53,094 bases of DNA, taken from Flavobacteriales bacterium UBA5422. GTDB taxonomy: Bacteria > Bacteroidota > Bacteroidia > Flavobacteriales_D > Crocinitomicaceae. Below the pieces are notes generated by a model. That model did not search any database. It was not told the DNA's origin and saw only the letters and a program-made list of their open reading frames with translations. This document shows positions 1 to 8,090 of the stretch, in pieces. Within the stretch, counting starts at the first letter, position 1. The number at the start of each line of letters is the position of its first letter. The stretch lies in assembly GCA_002409405.1 (NCBI GenBank), contig DHNG01000001.1, positions 247,095-300,188 on the forward strand, in the 5' to 3' direction. Both the position numbers and the translations under genes were made by a program.

Positions 1-27
1 ATTCCTAAAAATCAGTCGTTTGTCGTA

Positions 28-58
28 TTTGCCAATTCGCTGGACTGCTATACATTTG
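28..58 (+). promoter_or_regulatory. Bacteroidota promoter for the lipoprotein gene
   Basis: TTTG at 28-31 and TACATTTG at 51-58 are separated by 19 bases. This matches the -33 TTTG / -7 TAnnTTTG pattern of the Bacteroidota primary sigma factor exactly. Transcription would start near 62-65, leaving a leader of about 30 bases before the ATG at 94. Confidence 0.75.
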
Positions 59-93
59 TAGCATACAAAACGTTAAAACTTAAATTAAATACG

Positions 94-888
94 ATGAAAA
101 AGTCAATTCTTATCTTTGCCGGAGCTTCTTTGATGCTGGGTGTTATTTCCTGTAAAAAGAAAGGATGTACGGATCCTACTGCTTCCAACTACAACATTGA
201 AGCAACAAAAGATGACGGATCTTGTGAATACACTACGCCGGCTCCTGCACCAACACCTGCACCTTACACTCCTTCATTCAATGGAACGTTCGGAGCATTG
301 GTCGCTTTGAAAACCGTTACAACAACTTCTACACCGATCGGAGAGATGGATACGCATGTAGGGACAGCAGTAGCCGTATTTTCAGAAGACGGCGGATCCA
401 ACCTGTTGTCTGCGGGAACAGTAAACGTCAATTCGAATCAATTAACAGCACAAAGCAATCAATCATACGTGTATCAGATCGGAACAAGTAACCCTACGGG
501 AATTGATTTCTCCGGAGATGTTACATGGACAGGTTCAGGAAATACATGGCCTTCATTCAGCGCATCTTCTACACAAGGATTTGCAACGGTAGGAAAAATC
601 ACTTCCGGAAACCCAAGTACTTCAGCTGATTATACGCTGGTAACCAATCAAATCAGCAATGCTGACTCTGTATTGTTTACATTGGTTGGTCAGAACAATA
701 ATATTATCAAAGTATTACCAGGGACTGCAACGTCTCATACCTTCAGTGCTTCTGAAGTAAGTTCTGCAGGAGCAGGTACGGGAATCGTTCAGGTAGTCGG
801 ATTGAAATACGATCTTCAAAACATCGGTTCAAGAGATTATTACCTGATCAATGAAACAGTTCGTTCTAAAATGATTACAATCGAATAA
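94..888 (+). CDS. Exported lipoprotein with a CTDPxAxNY...DDGSC motif
   Basis: A 264-residue predicted lipoprotein. Residues 1-20 form a signal peptide ending in the lipobox VISC, with Cys20 as the likely lipidated residue, followed by KKK. Directly after is a small cysteine-bracketed motif (Cys25 to Cys44, CTDPTASNYN then DDGSC) that is common in exported Bacteroidota proteins, then a Pro/Ala/Thr-rich linker at about 48-60. The remaining 200 residues are rich in Ser, Thr, Asn and Gly and look like a beta-rich extracytoplasmic domain that I do not recognise. The gene stands alone, with its own promoter and a terminator. Lysines next to the lipidated Cys may favour surface export in this phylum, but that is an inference. 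Molecular function is unknown. Confidence 0.8.
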   Translation: MKKSILIFAGASLMLGVISCKKKGCTDPTASNYNIEATKDDGSCEYTTPAPAPTPAPYTPSFNGTFGALVALKTVTTTSTPIGEMDTHVGTAVAVFSEDGGSNLLSAGTVNVNSNQLTAQSNQSYVYQIGTSNPTGIDFSGDVTWTGSGNTWPSFSASSTQGFATVGKITSGNPSTSADYTLVTNQISNADSVLFTLVGQNNNIIKVLPGTATSHTFSASEVSSAGAGTGIVQVVGLKYDLQNIGSRDYYLINETVRSKMITIE

Positions 889-917
889 TACCTCATCTTA
901 TCTATTCACAACAAAAG

Positions 918-950
918 AGACTGCCTCGTTACAAGTGGCGGTCTTTTTTA
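918..950 (+). terminator. Intrinsic terminator after the lipoprotein gene
   Basis: An 8-bp stem (AGACTGCC at 918-925 with GGCGGTCT at 937-944, one G-U pair) is followed by a run of six T. It lies about 30 bases after the stop codon. Confidence 0.8.
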
Positions 951-960
951 TTATCGCTGC

Positions 961-990
961 TTTGAATTCATTGCATTTCTATTATTTTTG
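961..990 (+). promoter_or_regulatory. Promoter for 3-hydroxyacyl-CoA dehydrogenase
   Basis: TTTG at 961-964 and TATTTTTG at 983-990, spacer 18 bases, fit the Bacteroidota -33/-7 consensus. The ATG at 1021 is about 30 bases downstream of the -7 box. Confidence 0.65.
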
Positions 991-1020
991 TCAGAGAACT
1001 AAAATTTTAAACATCAACAA

Positions 1021-1914
1021 ATGAAAAATGTTGCAGTTATAGGTGCCGGTACAATGGGGAATGGGATTGCCCACGTATTTGCACAATTCGGATATAATGT
1101 ATCTTTGATCGATATCTCCCAGGCATCTCTTGACAAAGGAATTGCTACCATTACAAAGAACCTGGACAGACAGGTTGCGAAAGAAAGTATTACGGAAGCG
1201 GACAAAACGGCTACGCTGAACAACCTGAAAACATTCACAAGCATGGAAGAAGGTGTCAAGAATGTAGAGTTGGTTGTAGAAGCAGCAACAGAAAATGTGG
1301 ATTTAAAATTGAAAATCTTTGCTGATCTGGATCAACTTACGGCTCCGAATGTGATTTTAGCAACCAATACTTCATCTATTTCCATTACCAAAATTGCTTC
1401 TGTGACTTCACGTCCTGATAAAGTGATCGGAATGCACTTCATGAACCCGGTTCCGGTAATGAAACTGGTAGAAATCATTCGCGGGTATTCTACTTCGGAT
1501 GAAGTAACCAACCTGATCATGGAAACATCCCGTAACCTGAAGAAAGTTCCGGTAGAAGTAAACGATTACCCGGGATTTGTTGCCAACCGTATCCTGATGC
1601 CAATGATCAACGAGGCGATTATTACCCTACACGAAGGTGTTGCAGGTGTAGAAGAAATCGACACCGTGATGAAGCTGGGAATGGCACATCCGATGGGGCC
1701 GCTTCAACTGGCTGATTTCATTGGATTGGATGTCTGCCTGGCAATCATGGAAGTGTTATTCGAAGGGTTTGGAAATCCGAAATATGCACCTTGCCCGTTA
1801 TTGGTGAACATGGTAACTGCCGGAAAAAAAGGTGTGAAATCCGGAGAAGGATTTTATTCATGGACACATGGAACCAAAGACCTGATTGTAGCACCGAATT
1901 TTGCTAAGAAATAG
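1021..1914 (+). CDS. 3-hydroxyacyl-CoA (3-hydroxybutyryl-CoA) dehydrogenase
   Basis: A 297-residue cytoplasmic NAD-dependent dehydrogenase that interconverts 3-hydroxyacyl-CoA and 3-ketoacyl-CoA. An N-terminal Rossmann fold carries GAGTMG at residues 8-13. TNTSS at about 115-119 supplies the conserved substrate-binding Ser, and the catalytic His is His139 in GMHFMNPVP. The C-terminal helical domain contains the family motif YPGFVANR. The length is normal for single-domain PaaH/Hbd/FadB2-type enzymes, as opposed to the fused FadB/FadJ proteins. It is monocistronic, between a clear promoter and a terminator. Whether it serves beta-oxidation, butyrate-type or phenylacetate metabolism cannot be decided from this context. 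No thiolase or crotonase lies beside it. Confidence 0.93.
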   Translation: MKNVAVIGAGTMGNGIAHVFAQFGYNVSLIDISQASLDKGIATITKNLDRQVAKESITEADKTATLNNLKTFTSMEEGVKNVELVVEAATENVDLKLKIFADLDQLTAPNVILATNTSSISITKIASVTSRPDKVIGMHFMNPVPVMKLVEIIRGYSTSDEVTNLIMETSRNLKKVPVEVNDYPGFVANRILMPMINEAIITLHEGVAGVEEIDTVMKLGMAHPMGPLQLADFIGLDVCLAIMEVLFEGFGNPKYAPCPLLVNMVTAGKKGVKSGEGFYSWTHGTKDLIVAPNFAKK

Positions 1915-1918
1915 GGGT

Positions 1919-1960
1919 GAGACGCTAGGTTTTTAGACCTTAGAAGCTAGACGTTTAGAT
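1919..1960. repeat. Degenerate intergenic TAGAC repeat
   Basis: Just after the dehydrogenase stop codon, the short word TAGAC/TAG recurs four to five times at 5- to 10-base intervals (AGACGCTAG, TTTAGACC, TTAGAAGC, TAGACG, TTTAGA). Low-complexity intergenic words of this type occur in Bacteroidota genomes. No coding role is visible. Confidence 0.45.
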
Positions 1961-1989
1961 AAAAGATCTTTAATTGAATAAATTGGAAA

Positions 1990-2017
1990 GGGGATAAAGC
2001 AATTTGTCTCCTTTTTT
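1990..2017 (+). terminator. Intrinsic terminator
   Basis: A 9-bp stem with two G-U pairs (GGGGATAAA at 1990-1998, TTTGTCTCC at 2003-2011) closes a GCAA tetraloop and is followed by six T. It is the likely end of the 3-hydroxyacyl-CoA dehydrogenase transcript. Confidence 0.75.
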
Positions 2018-2127
2018 ATTGGCGTAGAACTCTGTTTCTAATAAAAAATGATTTCATCTGTTGTTTGTCAATCTGTTTTTCATCATTTAAAACACGGGTA
2101 TACATATCACTATTAAATTAAAAATAG

Positions 2128-2160
2128 TTTGGATATTTAGTTTTAAATTATTTATCTTTG
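2128..2160 (+). promoter_or_regulatory. Promoter of the MarR gene
   Basis: TTTG at 2128-2131 and TATCTTTG at 2153-2160 (spacer 21) fit the Bacteroidota promoter pattern. The predicted start of transcription, about 2164-2167, leaves only about 10 bases of leader before the ATG at 2177. Confidence 0.65.
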
Positions 2161-2176
2161 TAACTAAGATATTTAG
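2132..2176 (+). promoter_or_regulatory. Candidate MarR autoregulatory operator
   Basis: The 9-base word GATATTTAG occurs at 2132-2140 and again at 2168-2176, flanking the -7 box. TTTAGTT (2136-2142) also faces AACTAA (2162-2167) as an inverted repeat. Repeats around the promoter of a MarR-family gene are the usual arrangement for autorepression. Binding itself is inferred. Confidence 0.45.
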
Positions 2177-2650
2177 ATGATGAGTGAAAAGAATATTAAA
2201 AACAATATTAAACGTTTCCGAATCGCGAGCAGAGCGTATTCCGACGCTTCCATTTTGATGCATGAAGCAATTGCACGAACAGCAGGATTATCAGGTACAG
2301 ATCACAAGTACCTTGGATTGATAATGCAACACAAGGAATTAACGGCAGGAGATATTTCTAAATTGACAGGACTATCAACAGGTGCTGTTACAGGCTTCAT
2401 TGACCGATTGGAAAAAAAAGAATTACTGGAACGACAATTTACCAAAGATGACAGACGGAAAGTGATTATTGTCCCGAATACTGAGAATATTATGCGGCTT
2501 TTACAGCCGATTTTTGATGATTTACAACAAAAAACAACTATTCTTCTTACTTCATTTTCCGAGGAACAAATCCAGGTAATTGAGCGGTATTTTACAGGTG
2601 CTACCCATATTATGCAGGAAACGACAGCCAATTTAAACAATAATCAATGA
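2177..2650 (+). CDS. MarR-family transcriptional regulator
   Basis: A 157-residue winged-helix regulator. The DNA-binding region spans about residues 50-100 (LTAGDISKLTGLSTGAVTGF recognition helices, then the DDRRK wing typical of MarR proteins). N- and C-terminal helices would form the dimer interface. There are two adjacent ATG codons, at 2177 and 2180. Its stop overlaps the start of the following membrane-protein gene by 4 bases (ATGA), so the two are translationally coupled, and it probably controls that gene and itself. The ligand is unknown; family members often respond to phenolic compounds or oxidants. Confidence 0.9.
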   Translation: MMSEKNIKNNIKRFRIASRAYSDASILMHEAIARTAGLSGTDHKYLGLIMQHKELTAGDISKLTGLSTGAVTGFIDRLEKKELLERQFTKDDRRKVIIVPNTENIMRLLQPIFDDLQQKTTILLTSFSEEQIQVIERYFTGATHIMQETTANLNNNQ

Positions 2651-3159
2651 TCAAAATGGAACTGTTGACAACCTCTTATTTAACAAGAGCTGAATTATGG
2701 CTCTTCATCACTACGCTCCTTTATTTTTTTATGAATGGTGCACAAATTTTTGAAACCCTTGTATTTGTCCCCAAATGGGTAGACTCTCCCCCTGATAATT
2801 TCAAACTACTATCGGACGGGACGGGAGTCAGTCTGAAAATTTTCTGGATTGTTCTTCATTCCTTACACGAAATTACATTCATTCTTGCAATTGTTTTTTG
2901 CTGGAAAATAGATCCTGTACGAAACTGGCTGCTAATTTTATTTGCCATTCATATTGCAGTTAGAATATGGACGCTTTCGTTTTTTGCCCCTAACATTATT
3001 GCTTTTCAAAAAATGGCGGAAACTCCATCATTTGCACAAAACCTCATCAACAGGACATCACTCTGGCAAACGCTCAATTACGTAAGAGTAGGTATTTTTA
3101 TAGCTGTTTCGATTGGACTCGTTCCTTTGTGTATCAGGTTATTCAATCTACGGCATTAA
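2647..3159 (+). CDS. Small four-helix membrane protein, operon partner of MarR
   Basis: A 170-residue integral membrane protein with about four hydrophobic segments (roughly residues 16-40, 65-85, 92-115 and 145-165). The layout resembles DUF1772/anthrone-oxygenase-like four-helix proteins, but I cannot assign it firmly. It starts inside the MarR gene (4-base overlap); an alternative ATG lies at 2656. Its 3' end overlaps the end of the oppositely oriented SRPBCC gene by 4 bases. Coupling to MarR suggests an inducible membrane function, but no substrate can be inferred. Confidence 0.75.
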   Translation: MIKMELLTTSYLTRAELWLFITTLLYFFMNGAQIFETLVFVPKWVDSPPDNFKLLSDGTGVSLKIFWIVLHSLHEITFILAIVFCWKIDPVRNWLLILFAIHIAVRIWTLSFFAPNIIAFQKMAETPSFAQNLINRTSLWQTLNYVRVGIFIAVSIGLVPLCIRLFNLRH

Positions 3160-3599
3160 ACCGATTCCACATGGTTTTTAAAATTGTTCAGTAAGGTCTG
3201 CCAACCGTTGAGTTGCACATCGGCATCTTGTTCTTCCACTGCCTCAAACTGCATTTCAATGTGGACCACATCCTCAATTACTGAAAAGACAATTTCAGCC
3301 TTTCTACCATCAGTCATCGTAAAGGCAATAAAGTGATTCAATTCAATTGCCGTATACGTTCCTCCATAATCAAAATCAACTCCGCCGTTTTTAGAAACCA
3401 TCTGGTACGTATAACCACCACCGATCGCAAGGTGATTGTGTGCGTTTTTAACTTCGTAATCCGGTGAGGTGAACATCCAGTAGTACATTTGATTTTCGTC
3501 GTTCCAGGTATCCCAGACAATATCCAGCGATTGATTGATATTGATGCTGACATTGAGAATTTCCAACTGATCTTTTTCCATGGTATTTGCGTTGTGCAT
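3156..3599 (-). CDS. SRPBCC/AHSA1-like START-fold protein
   Basis: A 147-residue protein of the Hsp90-ATPase-activator-homologue (AHSA1) branch of the SRPBCC superfamily. The N-terminal strand and helix (residues 9-30, ending in VWDTWND) are followed by the hallmark W-x-F/T-S-P-D-Y region, and later by a long C-terminal helix (GWQTLLNNFKNHVE). The fold makes a hydrophobic ligand pocket; the ligand is unknown. The start at 3599 or the inner Met at residue 7 (3581) are both possible. It converges on the MarR-linked membrane gene and has its own promoter, with a repeated motif upstream. Confidence 0.85.
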   Translation of the reverse strand: MHNANTMEKDQLEILNVSININQSLDIVWDTWNDENQMYYWMFTSPDYEVKNAHNHLAIGGGYTYQMVSKNGGVDFDYGGTYTAIELNHFIAFTMTDGRKAEIVFSVIEDVVHIEMQFEAVEEQDADVQLNGWQTLLNNFKNHVESV

Positions 3600-3600
3600 T

Positions 3601-3638
3601 TAAGTGGCACTTATACAAACAAATATAAGTGGTCGCTT
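3601..3638 (-). promoter_or_regulatory. -7 box flanked by repeated TAAGTGG sites
   Basis: Read on the minus strand, TATATTTG (3620-3627) is a perfect -7 box for the SRPBCC gene; no clear -33 element is visible. TAAGTGG appears at 3601-3607 and again at 3626-3632, each as half of a dyad (TAAGTG-G-CACTTA at 3601-3613, and AAGTGGTCGCTT at 3627-3638 with one mismatch). The two dyads are centred about 25 bases apart, which suits an operator bound by two dimers. Confidence 0.5.
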
Positions 3639-3681
3639 TGAAATTTGCAAGTGAAAAATACAGCTCTTTTGATGGTTAAAA

Positions 3682-5364
3682 TCAAAACGGAACGGGAGCA
3701 GAAATTGTCATCCATTCTTTTGTTCCAGGATGTCTGAACATCAATTGTTCGGCATGTAAATGCAAACGGTTGGCTTTTGTTCCATACAAGTCGTCTCCTA
3801 CAATCGGCATCCCCAATCCTGTCGGGTGCGCCGCATGTACCCGCAATTGATGTGTACGACCGGTAACCGGGTAGAAATAAACATCCGAATAACCATTTTT
3901 TACCTCAATCAACTCCCACTCTGTCCGTGCATGCTTTCCATATTCGTAACACACCAACTGACGTGGCCGGTCGTCCAGATCGACACGTAACGGCAGATCA
4001 ATTACGCCACCGGATTCTTTTAATTCACCATCCAGTCGCGCGACATATCTTTTTTTGATCGTTCTTCGGATAAACTGGTATTGCAGGTATTCGTGTGCTT
4101 CTTTGGTTTTCGCTACCAGCAAAATACCTGATGTAGACATGTCCAGACGATGTACCAGCAAGGGTCCTGTTGCTTCCGGCAAATAGGTTTCCATGCGTTT
4201 CAATACCGAATCCGAGATTGTTTTTCCCGGAACAGATAAAAATTCCGCAGGTTTATCGATCACAACTACATAGTCGTCTTCATACAAAATGGTCAACTCC
4301 TTCCCTTCCGCAGGATTTTCTTTCAGCGGATTCGGATCCACCTCTAATCCCTGTAGCATGTGTCCTAAGATTGGCTCGCACTTCCCTCTGCAGGCCGGGT
4401 AGAACTGCTGGTGCTTTCGTATTTCAGATGCCGGAGATGCTCCCCACCAGAATTCAGCCATCGCGATGGGTTTCAATGCATGTTGATAGGCATATTGCAA
4501 TAGCTTCGGTGCACAGCATTCCCCTGCTCCGGAAGGTGGTTTTCCGTTTTCTACATGTTGAAATAATTCTAAAACAGGTTTGGTTTTCCCGGTTGCATCT
4601 AAAAAATGGTATTGATCAAACAACTGGTTTTGTGTATCATTGGAACGTTGCTTTCTTTCTATTTTCAATTGGCTGATCTGATCCAGGTACTGATCCAGTT
4701 TTGCTTGGACAACTGCACGTTTTTCGCGGTGGATTTTAGTCAGGTCTTTCAGGAAAAATTGTTCCTGCATGCTTTGTTTACGTAACCTCTCCAATTGTTG
4801 AGTGCGTTCTTCTTCTGCCAGGAATTCCGCTTGCTCCCGCAATTCTTTTCGCTGTTCTTTTGCAGCCTTTACCTGTTGTTTGAATGACTGCATTTCTGTT
4901 GTACAGAACTTATCGGTATCAAGCACCTGTTGCTTCAGATCGCTCAATTCTCCGGATTGTTCCAACTGATCAATTTTCGCACTCATTTCATACAGAATCC
5001 GTTCACCGGTCCGGTAAAAACCTCCTTCTTTGAGCATATCAAAAATAGGAGGAACAAAGTGAGGATATTCATTTTTATCTGCCAGTTTTCCTGAAAATGC
5101 GGCCAGGTATCCCAGCTCTCCTTTCTGGTTTTGCACGACGAGTACACCAAACATCTTTCCAATGATCATTCCTTGCTGACCGGGAATCAATCCGAAATTA
5201 TGCTCCCATTCTGTTTGTCGCTTAATGTATTCCTGTAATTCAGCTGCAGCAATGAGGCTCAAGGGATGAGGCTCGTAATAAAACGGAAAGGTGAATTTTC
5301 CGGGTAAAGGAATCCCATCAACCGCTTGTTGAAATGCAATGAATTTGGATGGATTATTTTCCAT
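3682..5364 (-). CDS. RluA-family pseudouridine synthase with a long N-terminal module
   Basis: About 560 residues. The C-terminal 210 residues form an RluA/RsuA-type pseudouridine synthase domain: VIDKPAEFLSVPGK, then HRLDMSTSGILLVAKT holding the catalytic Asp near residue 405, then GRTHQLRVH. This domain isomerises uridine in rRNA or tRNA. Ahead of it lie a coiled coil at about 170-260 (rich in Glu, Gln, Arg and Lys) and a conserved-looking stretch, GECCAPKLLQYAY ... YPACRGKCEPILGHML, with four cysteines. The ATG at 5364 is chosen because it lies one base after the stop of the upstream peptidase gene; the longer frame to 5418 would overlap that gene. The pair is probably one transcript. Confidence 0.88.
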   Translation of the reverse strand: MENNPSKFIAFQQAVDGIPLPGKFTFPFYYEPHPLSLIAAAELQEYIKRQTEWEHNFGLIPGQQGMIIGKMFGVLVVQNQKGELGYLAAFSGKLADKNEYPHFVPPIFDMLKEGGFYRTGERILYEMSAKIDQLEQSGELSDLKQQVLDTDKFCTTEMQSFKQQVKAAKEQRKELREQAEFLAEEERTQQLERLRKQSMQEQFFLKDLTKIHREKRAVVQAKLDQYLDQISQLKIERKQRSNDTQNQLFDQYHFLDATGKTKPVLELFQHVENGKPPSGAGECCAPKLLQYAYQHALKPIAMAEFWWGASPASEIRKHQQFYPACRGKCEPILGHMLQGLEVDPNPLKENPAEGKELTILYEDDYVVVIDKPAEFLSVPGKTISDSVLKRMETYLPEATGPLLVHRLDMSTSGILLVAKTKEAHEYLQYQFIRRTIKKRYVARLDGELKESGGVIDLPLRVDLDDRPRQLVCYEYGKHARTEWELIEVKNGYSDVYFYPVTGRTHQLRVHAAHPTGLGMPIVGDDLYGTKANRLHLHAEQLMFRHPGTKEWMTISAPVPF

Positions 5365-5365
5365 A

Positions 5366-7072
5366 TTACTCACTCCAGGCTGCAAATCCTTTTTTCTGGA
5401 AATTAGTTGGTTCTGCAACCGGTTTCAGTTGCTGTTCCATGTAAAAATTACGGTTCACTTCCGGCAGCACCAATTCAATCAAACGACCGGATCTGTTGAT
5501 CGTCATTCGTTTTTCATCTTCGTCAAAGTACTTTAACCATTGATCCAGGTTTCCATTAATGACAATTCCGTTAACAGCTACAATTACATCATCGACCATC
5601 ATTCCTCCCAGATCTGCAGGTCCACCGGGGTAAAATGCTTTGGCAATTGTTTTATCTCCTTCAAGGGCGCATTTCATTCCCAATCGTGCATGACTGTATA
5701 GTGCTGACGGTTTTTGTTCCAGTTCCAGTCCGATGTATTCCAATGCGTCTATCAGGATCGATTCGTATGGTTTGTTCCCATATACGTAATCAGAAAAATA
5801 GTCATCAAATGAGCAATTTCCAACCGTTTCCAGTTCCCGTTTGTAGTCTTCTTCTGAAACTCCCTTCCCCTGCAATGCATAGTTGAAGTACAAACGACGC
5901 ATGACCTCATCTAACCCGTATTTATTGTTGGTACTTTTCAGAATCATGACATCGGCAACAAATGCAAGCAGGTTCCCTTCGGTATAAATGGAAACTTTCC
6001 GATTCGGAGCACCGGCTTCATATCCGTCCAGCCACGTATCGAAAGAAGAAGCTGCAACAGAATAATTGAACCGTCCGTGATTGTCGAAATGGACCTGAAA
6101 ACGTGCTGTCAATTCAACCAGGTATTGCTCCAGTGTAAACACCTTGCTTTTCAACAGGAACAAATCTCCCATATAAGTGGTGACACCTTCACATAAATAA
6201 CCCAACCGGGAATAATTTTCTTTGGTGAAATCGTATGGAAACAATTCAATCGGGCGGATGGCTTTTACATTCCAGGTGTGGTACAATTCATGCGAACTTA
6301 CTCCCAATAATTCTTTGTACAGTGACTGATATACTTCGTAAGAAGGTCCCAGACAAATCACTGTCGATTTACAATGTTCCACTCCATGATACGCTTTGTA
6401 TGGAAGAATGTGGAATAAAAAGTGGTATTCAGGAACCGGAAATTCCGAAAACTTCTCAATCTGTTTATCTGTAAATGCTTTAAAATCTTTGATCAATCGT
6501 TCCCAATCCGGTTTGGTGACTCCGTTGAACCACAAATGGAATACTGTTTCTCCGGAAGTATATTCTCCATGCTGCAAATTTGCAGAGCAAATCATCGGAG
6601 AATCTGCCAGTTCATCAAAATTCTCAGCCGTAAACAATGCTCCATCTTTTGTCAGAGATGTGGCAACCTGCCAATGAGCAGGAATCTGTAATTTTAACGT
6701 ACAGGGTGCCTGTTCATCGCCCGCCTGATATACGCAACAATTTACAGGGTTCACATACAACTGGGTTGCATCCAGGAACGTTGAACCTGCATTCAGCGCA
6801 TTGGCGTAATAAGCATATTCAATTTTGAACACTTCTCCTTCATTCAACGATAATTGCCATGCATCTTTGGTGATTTTATGAAAATCAACCCGTTTTCCTC
6901 CGGATGTGAACACTTTAAATCCTTTTACATTTTTTGCAAAATTCCCTAACTCATAGCGACCGGGACGCCAGGAAGGTAACTGAATAACAGGGTTCATTGT
7001 AATAGCAGTTCCCTCTACGGAAACATGCACATATTGCTGGTTGGCATTATCTGTTCTAAAATGATAATTCAT
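5366..7072 (-). CDS. M61-family metallopeptidase with PDZ domain
   Basis: A 568-residue member of peptidase family M61 (glycyl aminopeptidase type). The zinc motif HELYH within SSHELYHTWNVKAIRP lies near residue 260, and the downstream Glu ligand is probably in LCEGVTTYMGD near 300. An N-terminal beta domain precedes the catalytic domain. A PDZ domain follows at about 470-530 (GGPADLGGMMVDDVIVAVNG). No signal peptide is evident, so it may act in the cytoplasm. It ends one base before the RluA-type gene, which suggests co-transcription. Family members trim N-terminal residues such as Gly or acidic residues; specificity here is not predictable. Confidence 0.92.
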   Translation of the reverse strand: MNYHFRTDNANQQYVHVSVEGTAITMNPVIQLPSWRPGRYELGNFAKNVKGFKVFTSGGKRVDFHKITKDAWQLSLNEGEVFKIEYAYYANALNAGSTFLDATQLYVNPVNCCVYQAGDEQAPCTLKLQIPAHWQVATSLTKDGALFTAENFDELADSPMICSANLQHGEYTSGETVFHLWFNGVTKPDWERLIKDFKAFTDKQIEKFSEFPVPEYHFLFHILPYKAYHGVEHCKSTVICLGPSYEVYQSLYKELLGVSSHELYHTWNVKAIRPIELFPYDFTKENYSRLGYLCEGVTTYMGDLFLLKSKVFTLEQYLVELTARFQVHFDNHGRFNYSVAASSFDTWLDGYEAGAPNRKVSIYTEGNLLAFVADVMILKSTNNKYGLDEVMRRLYFNYALQGKGVSEEDYKRELETVGNCSFDDYFSDYVYGNKPYESILIDALEYIGLELEQKPSALYSHARLGMKCALEGDKTIAKAFYPGGPADLGGMMVDDVIVAVNGIVINGNLDQWLKYFDEDEKRMTINRSGRLIELVLPEVNRNFYMEQQLKPVAEPTNFQKKGFAAWSE

Positions 7073-7096
7073 GTGATGTGTCTGAAATTTCAGTTA

Positions 7097-7104
7097 CAAA
7101 GTTA
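7097..7104 (-). promoter_or_regulatory. -7 box for the M61 peptidase gene
   Basis: TAACTTTG on the minus strand, 25 bases upstream of the ATG at 7072. Only a weak TTTC lies at a possible -33 position, so only the -7 element is convincing. Confidence 0.5.
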
Positions 7105-7148
7105 ATTTTTTTAACCGCACGAAAGGCGACATTGATAAAGAGAGCAAT

Positions 7149-7961
7149 TTACCGAATTCTGTTTTCAATCAGGTAATCTGAAGGACGTTGACCCAACAAT
7201 TTGTAAAATGTGTTACTGAACGTCGGTGCGCTGCTGTATCCCACTTCATATGCTACTTCGGTAATGGTATGTTTTCCTGCAAGTAGCAGTTCAATAGCAC
7301 GCAACATTTTCTGGATGGTAAAGTACCTGATAAATGACATTCCGGTCTCTTTTTGAAACAACCGGTTGAGTGAACGTTCACTAAAACCAAATTTATGTGA
7401 CATTTTTTTGTAAGAAATTTGTTCCTCCAGGTGTTCTGTCATATAAAAGATGATCTTTTTCAAGCGGTCATTCTTTGGAGAAGGCAATGACAACGGCACC
7501 GAACTCTGACAAAGTTCAGGTAGAATGGATTTTACTGCCAGTGCAATCGAATAATTTTTGTCCTGTTGATGAATATCTCCCCGCCATCTGTCTGTATACA
7601 TAATTAAATTCAGCAACAAGTCATTCGCCAGGTAGATTCCTTCCTGCTCATAAAACGGAAAATCATTTTCTTCCACAGGAAAATAGAGATTTCTCATAAT
7701 CGCTTTTTCTGTGTTGGTATGGATACTGTGTACAACTCCTGCAGGAATCCACATAAAATGACGTGGAGGAATGTAGTAAACGTGGTTGGGTGTGTGAATG
7801 TGAACGATTCCTCCCTCTGTATAAATCAATTGCGCTTTCTTATGGTTATGAGTCGGAATCAATAATTCGCCCATTACATCGTGGTAACAATAAATACTAC
7901 CCGGGTAAACATCAACTTCTGTGATGTAGTACTTGTCAATAGAGGGGTTTTTAAAATCCAT
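7149..7961 (-). CDS. AraC-family transcriptional regulator with cupin sensor
   Basis: A 270-residue regulator. Residues 30-110 form an AraC-type cupin (HNHKKAQLIYTEGG, then YIPPRHFMWIPAGVVHSI). Residues 170-265 form the double helix-turn-helix, including FGFSERSLNRLFQKETGMSF and the signature end VAYEVGYSSAPTFSNTFYKLLGQRPSDYL. It is divergent from the CoA-transferase gene with about 130 bases between the starts, so that gene is the obvious candidate target. The effector is unknown. Confidence 0.92.
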   Translation of the reverse strand: MDFKNPSIDKYYITEVDVYPGSIYCYHDVMGELLIPTHNHKKAQLIYTEGGIVHIHTPNHVYYIPPRHFMWIPAGVVHSIHTNTEKAIMRNLYFPVEENDFPFYEQEGIYLANDLLLNLIMYTDRWRGDIHQQDKNYSIALAVKSILPELCQSSVPLSLPSPKNDRLKKIIFYMTEHLEEQISYKKMSHKFGFSERSLNRLFQKETGMSFIRYFTIQKMLRAIELLLAGKHTITEVAYEVGYSSAPTFSNTFYKLLGQRPSDYLIENRIR

Positions 7962-8090
7962 TGTCCGAAATTAATAATTTTTTGACTTTATAAGATATTA
8001 GGACTTCTTTATTTTCATTTAATATTGCAATAGGATTATTAATTGACTGTTAATCATCTTTTGAATTTGGAAACTAAGTTACGTAGATCA

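Noticed and set aside
4170..4676. A 168-residue plus-strand frame inside the pseudouridine synthase gene
   Set aside because: Antisense to a clearly conserved gene, with low-quality composition.
8043..8090. TTG start 48 bases upstream for the CoA-transferase
   Set aside because: The ATG at 8091 gives the normal family length, and a weak -7-like element lies between the two.
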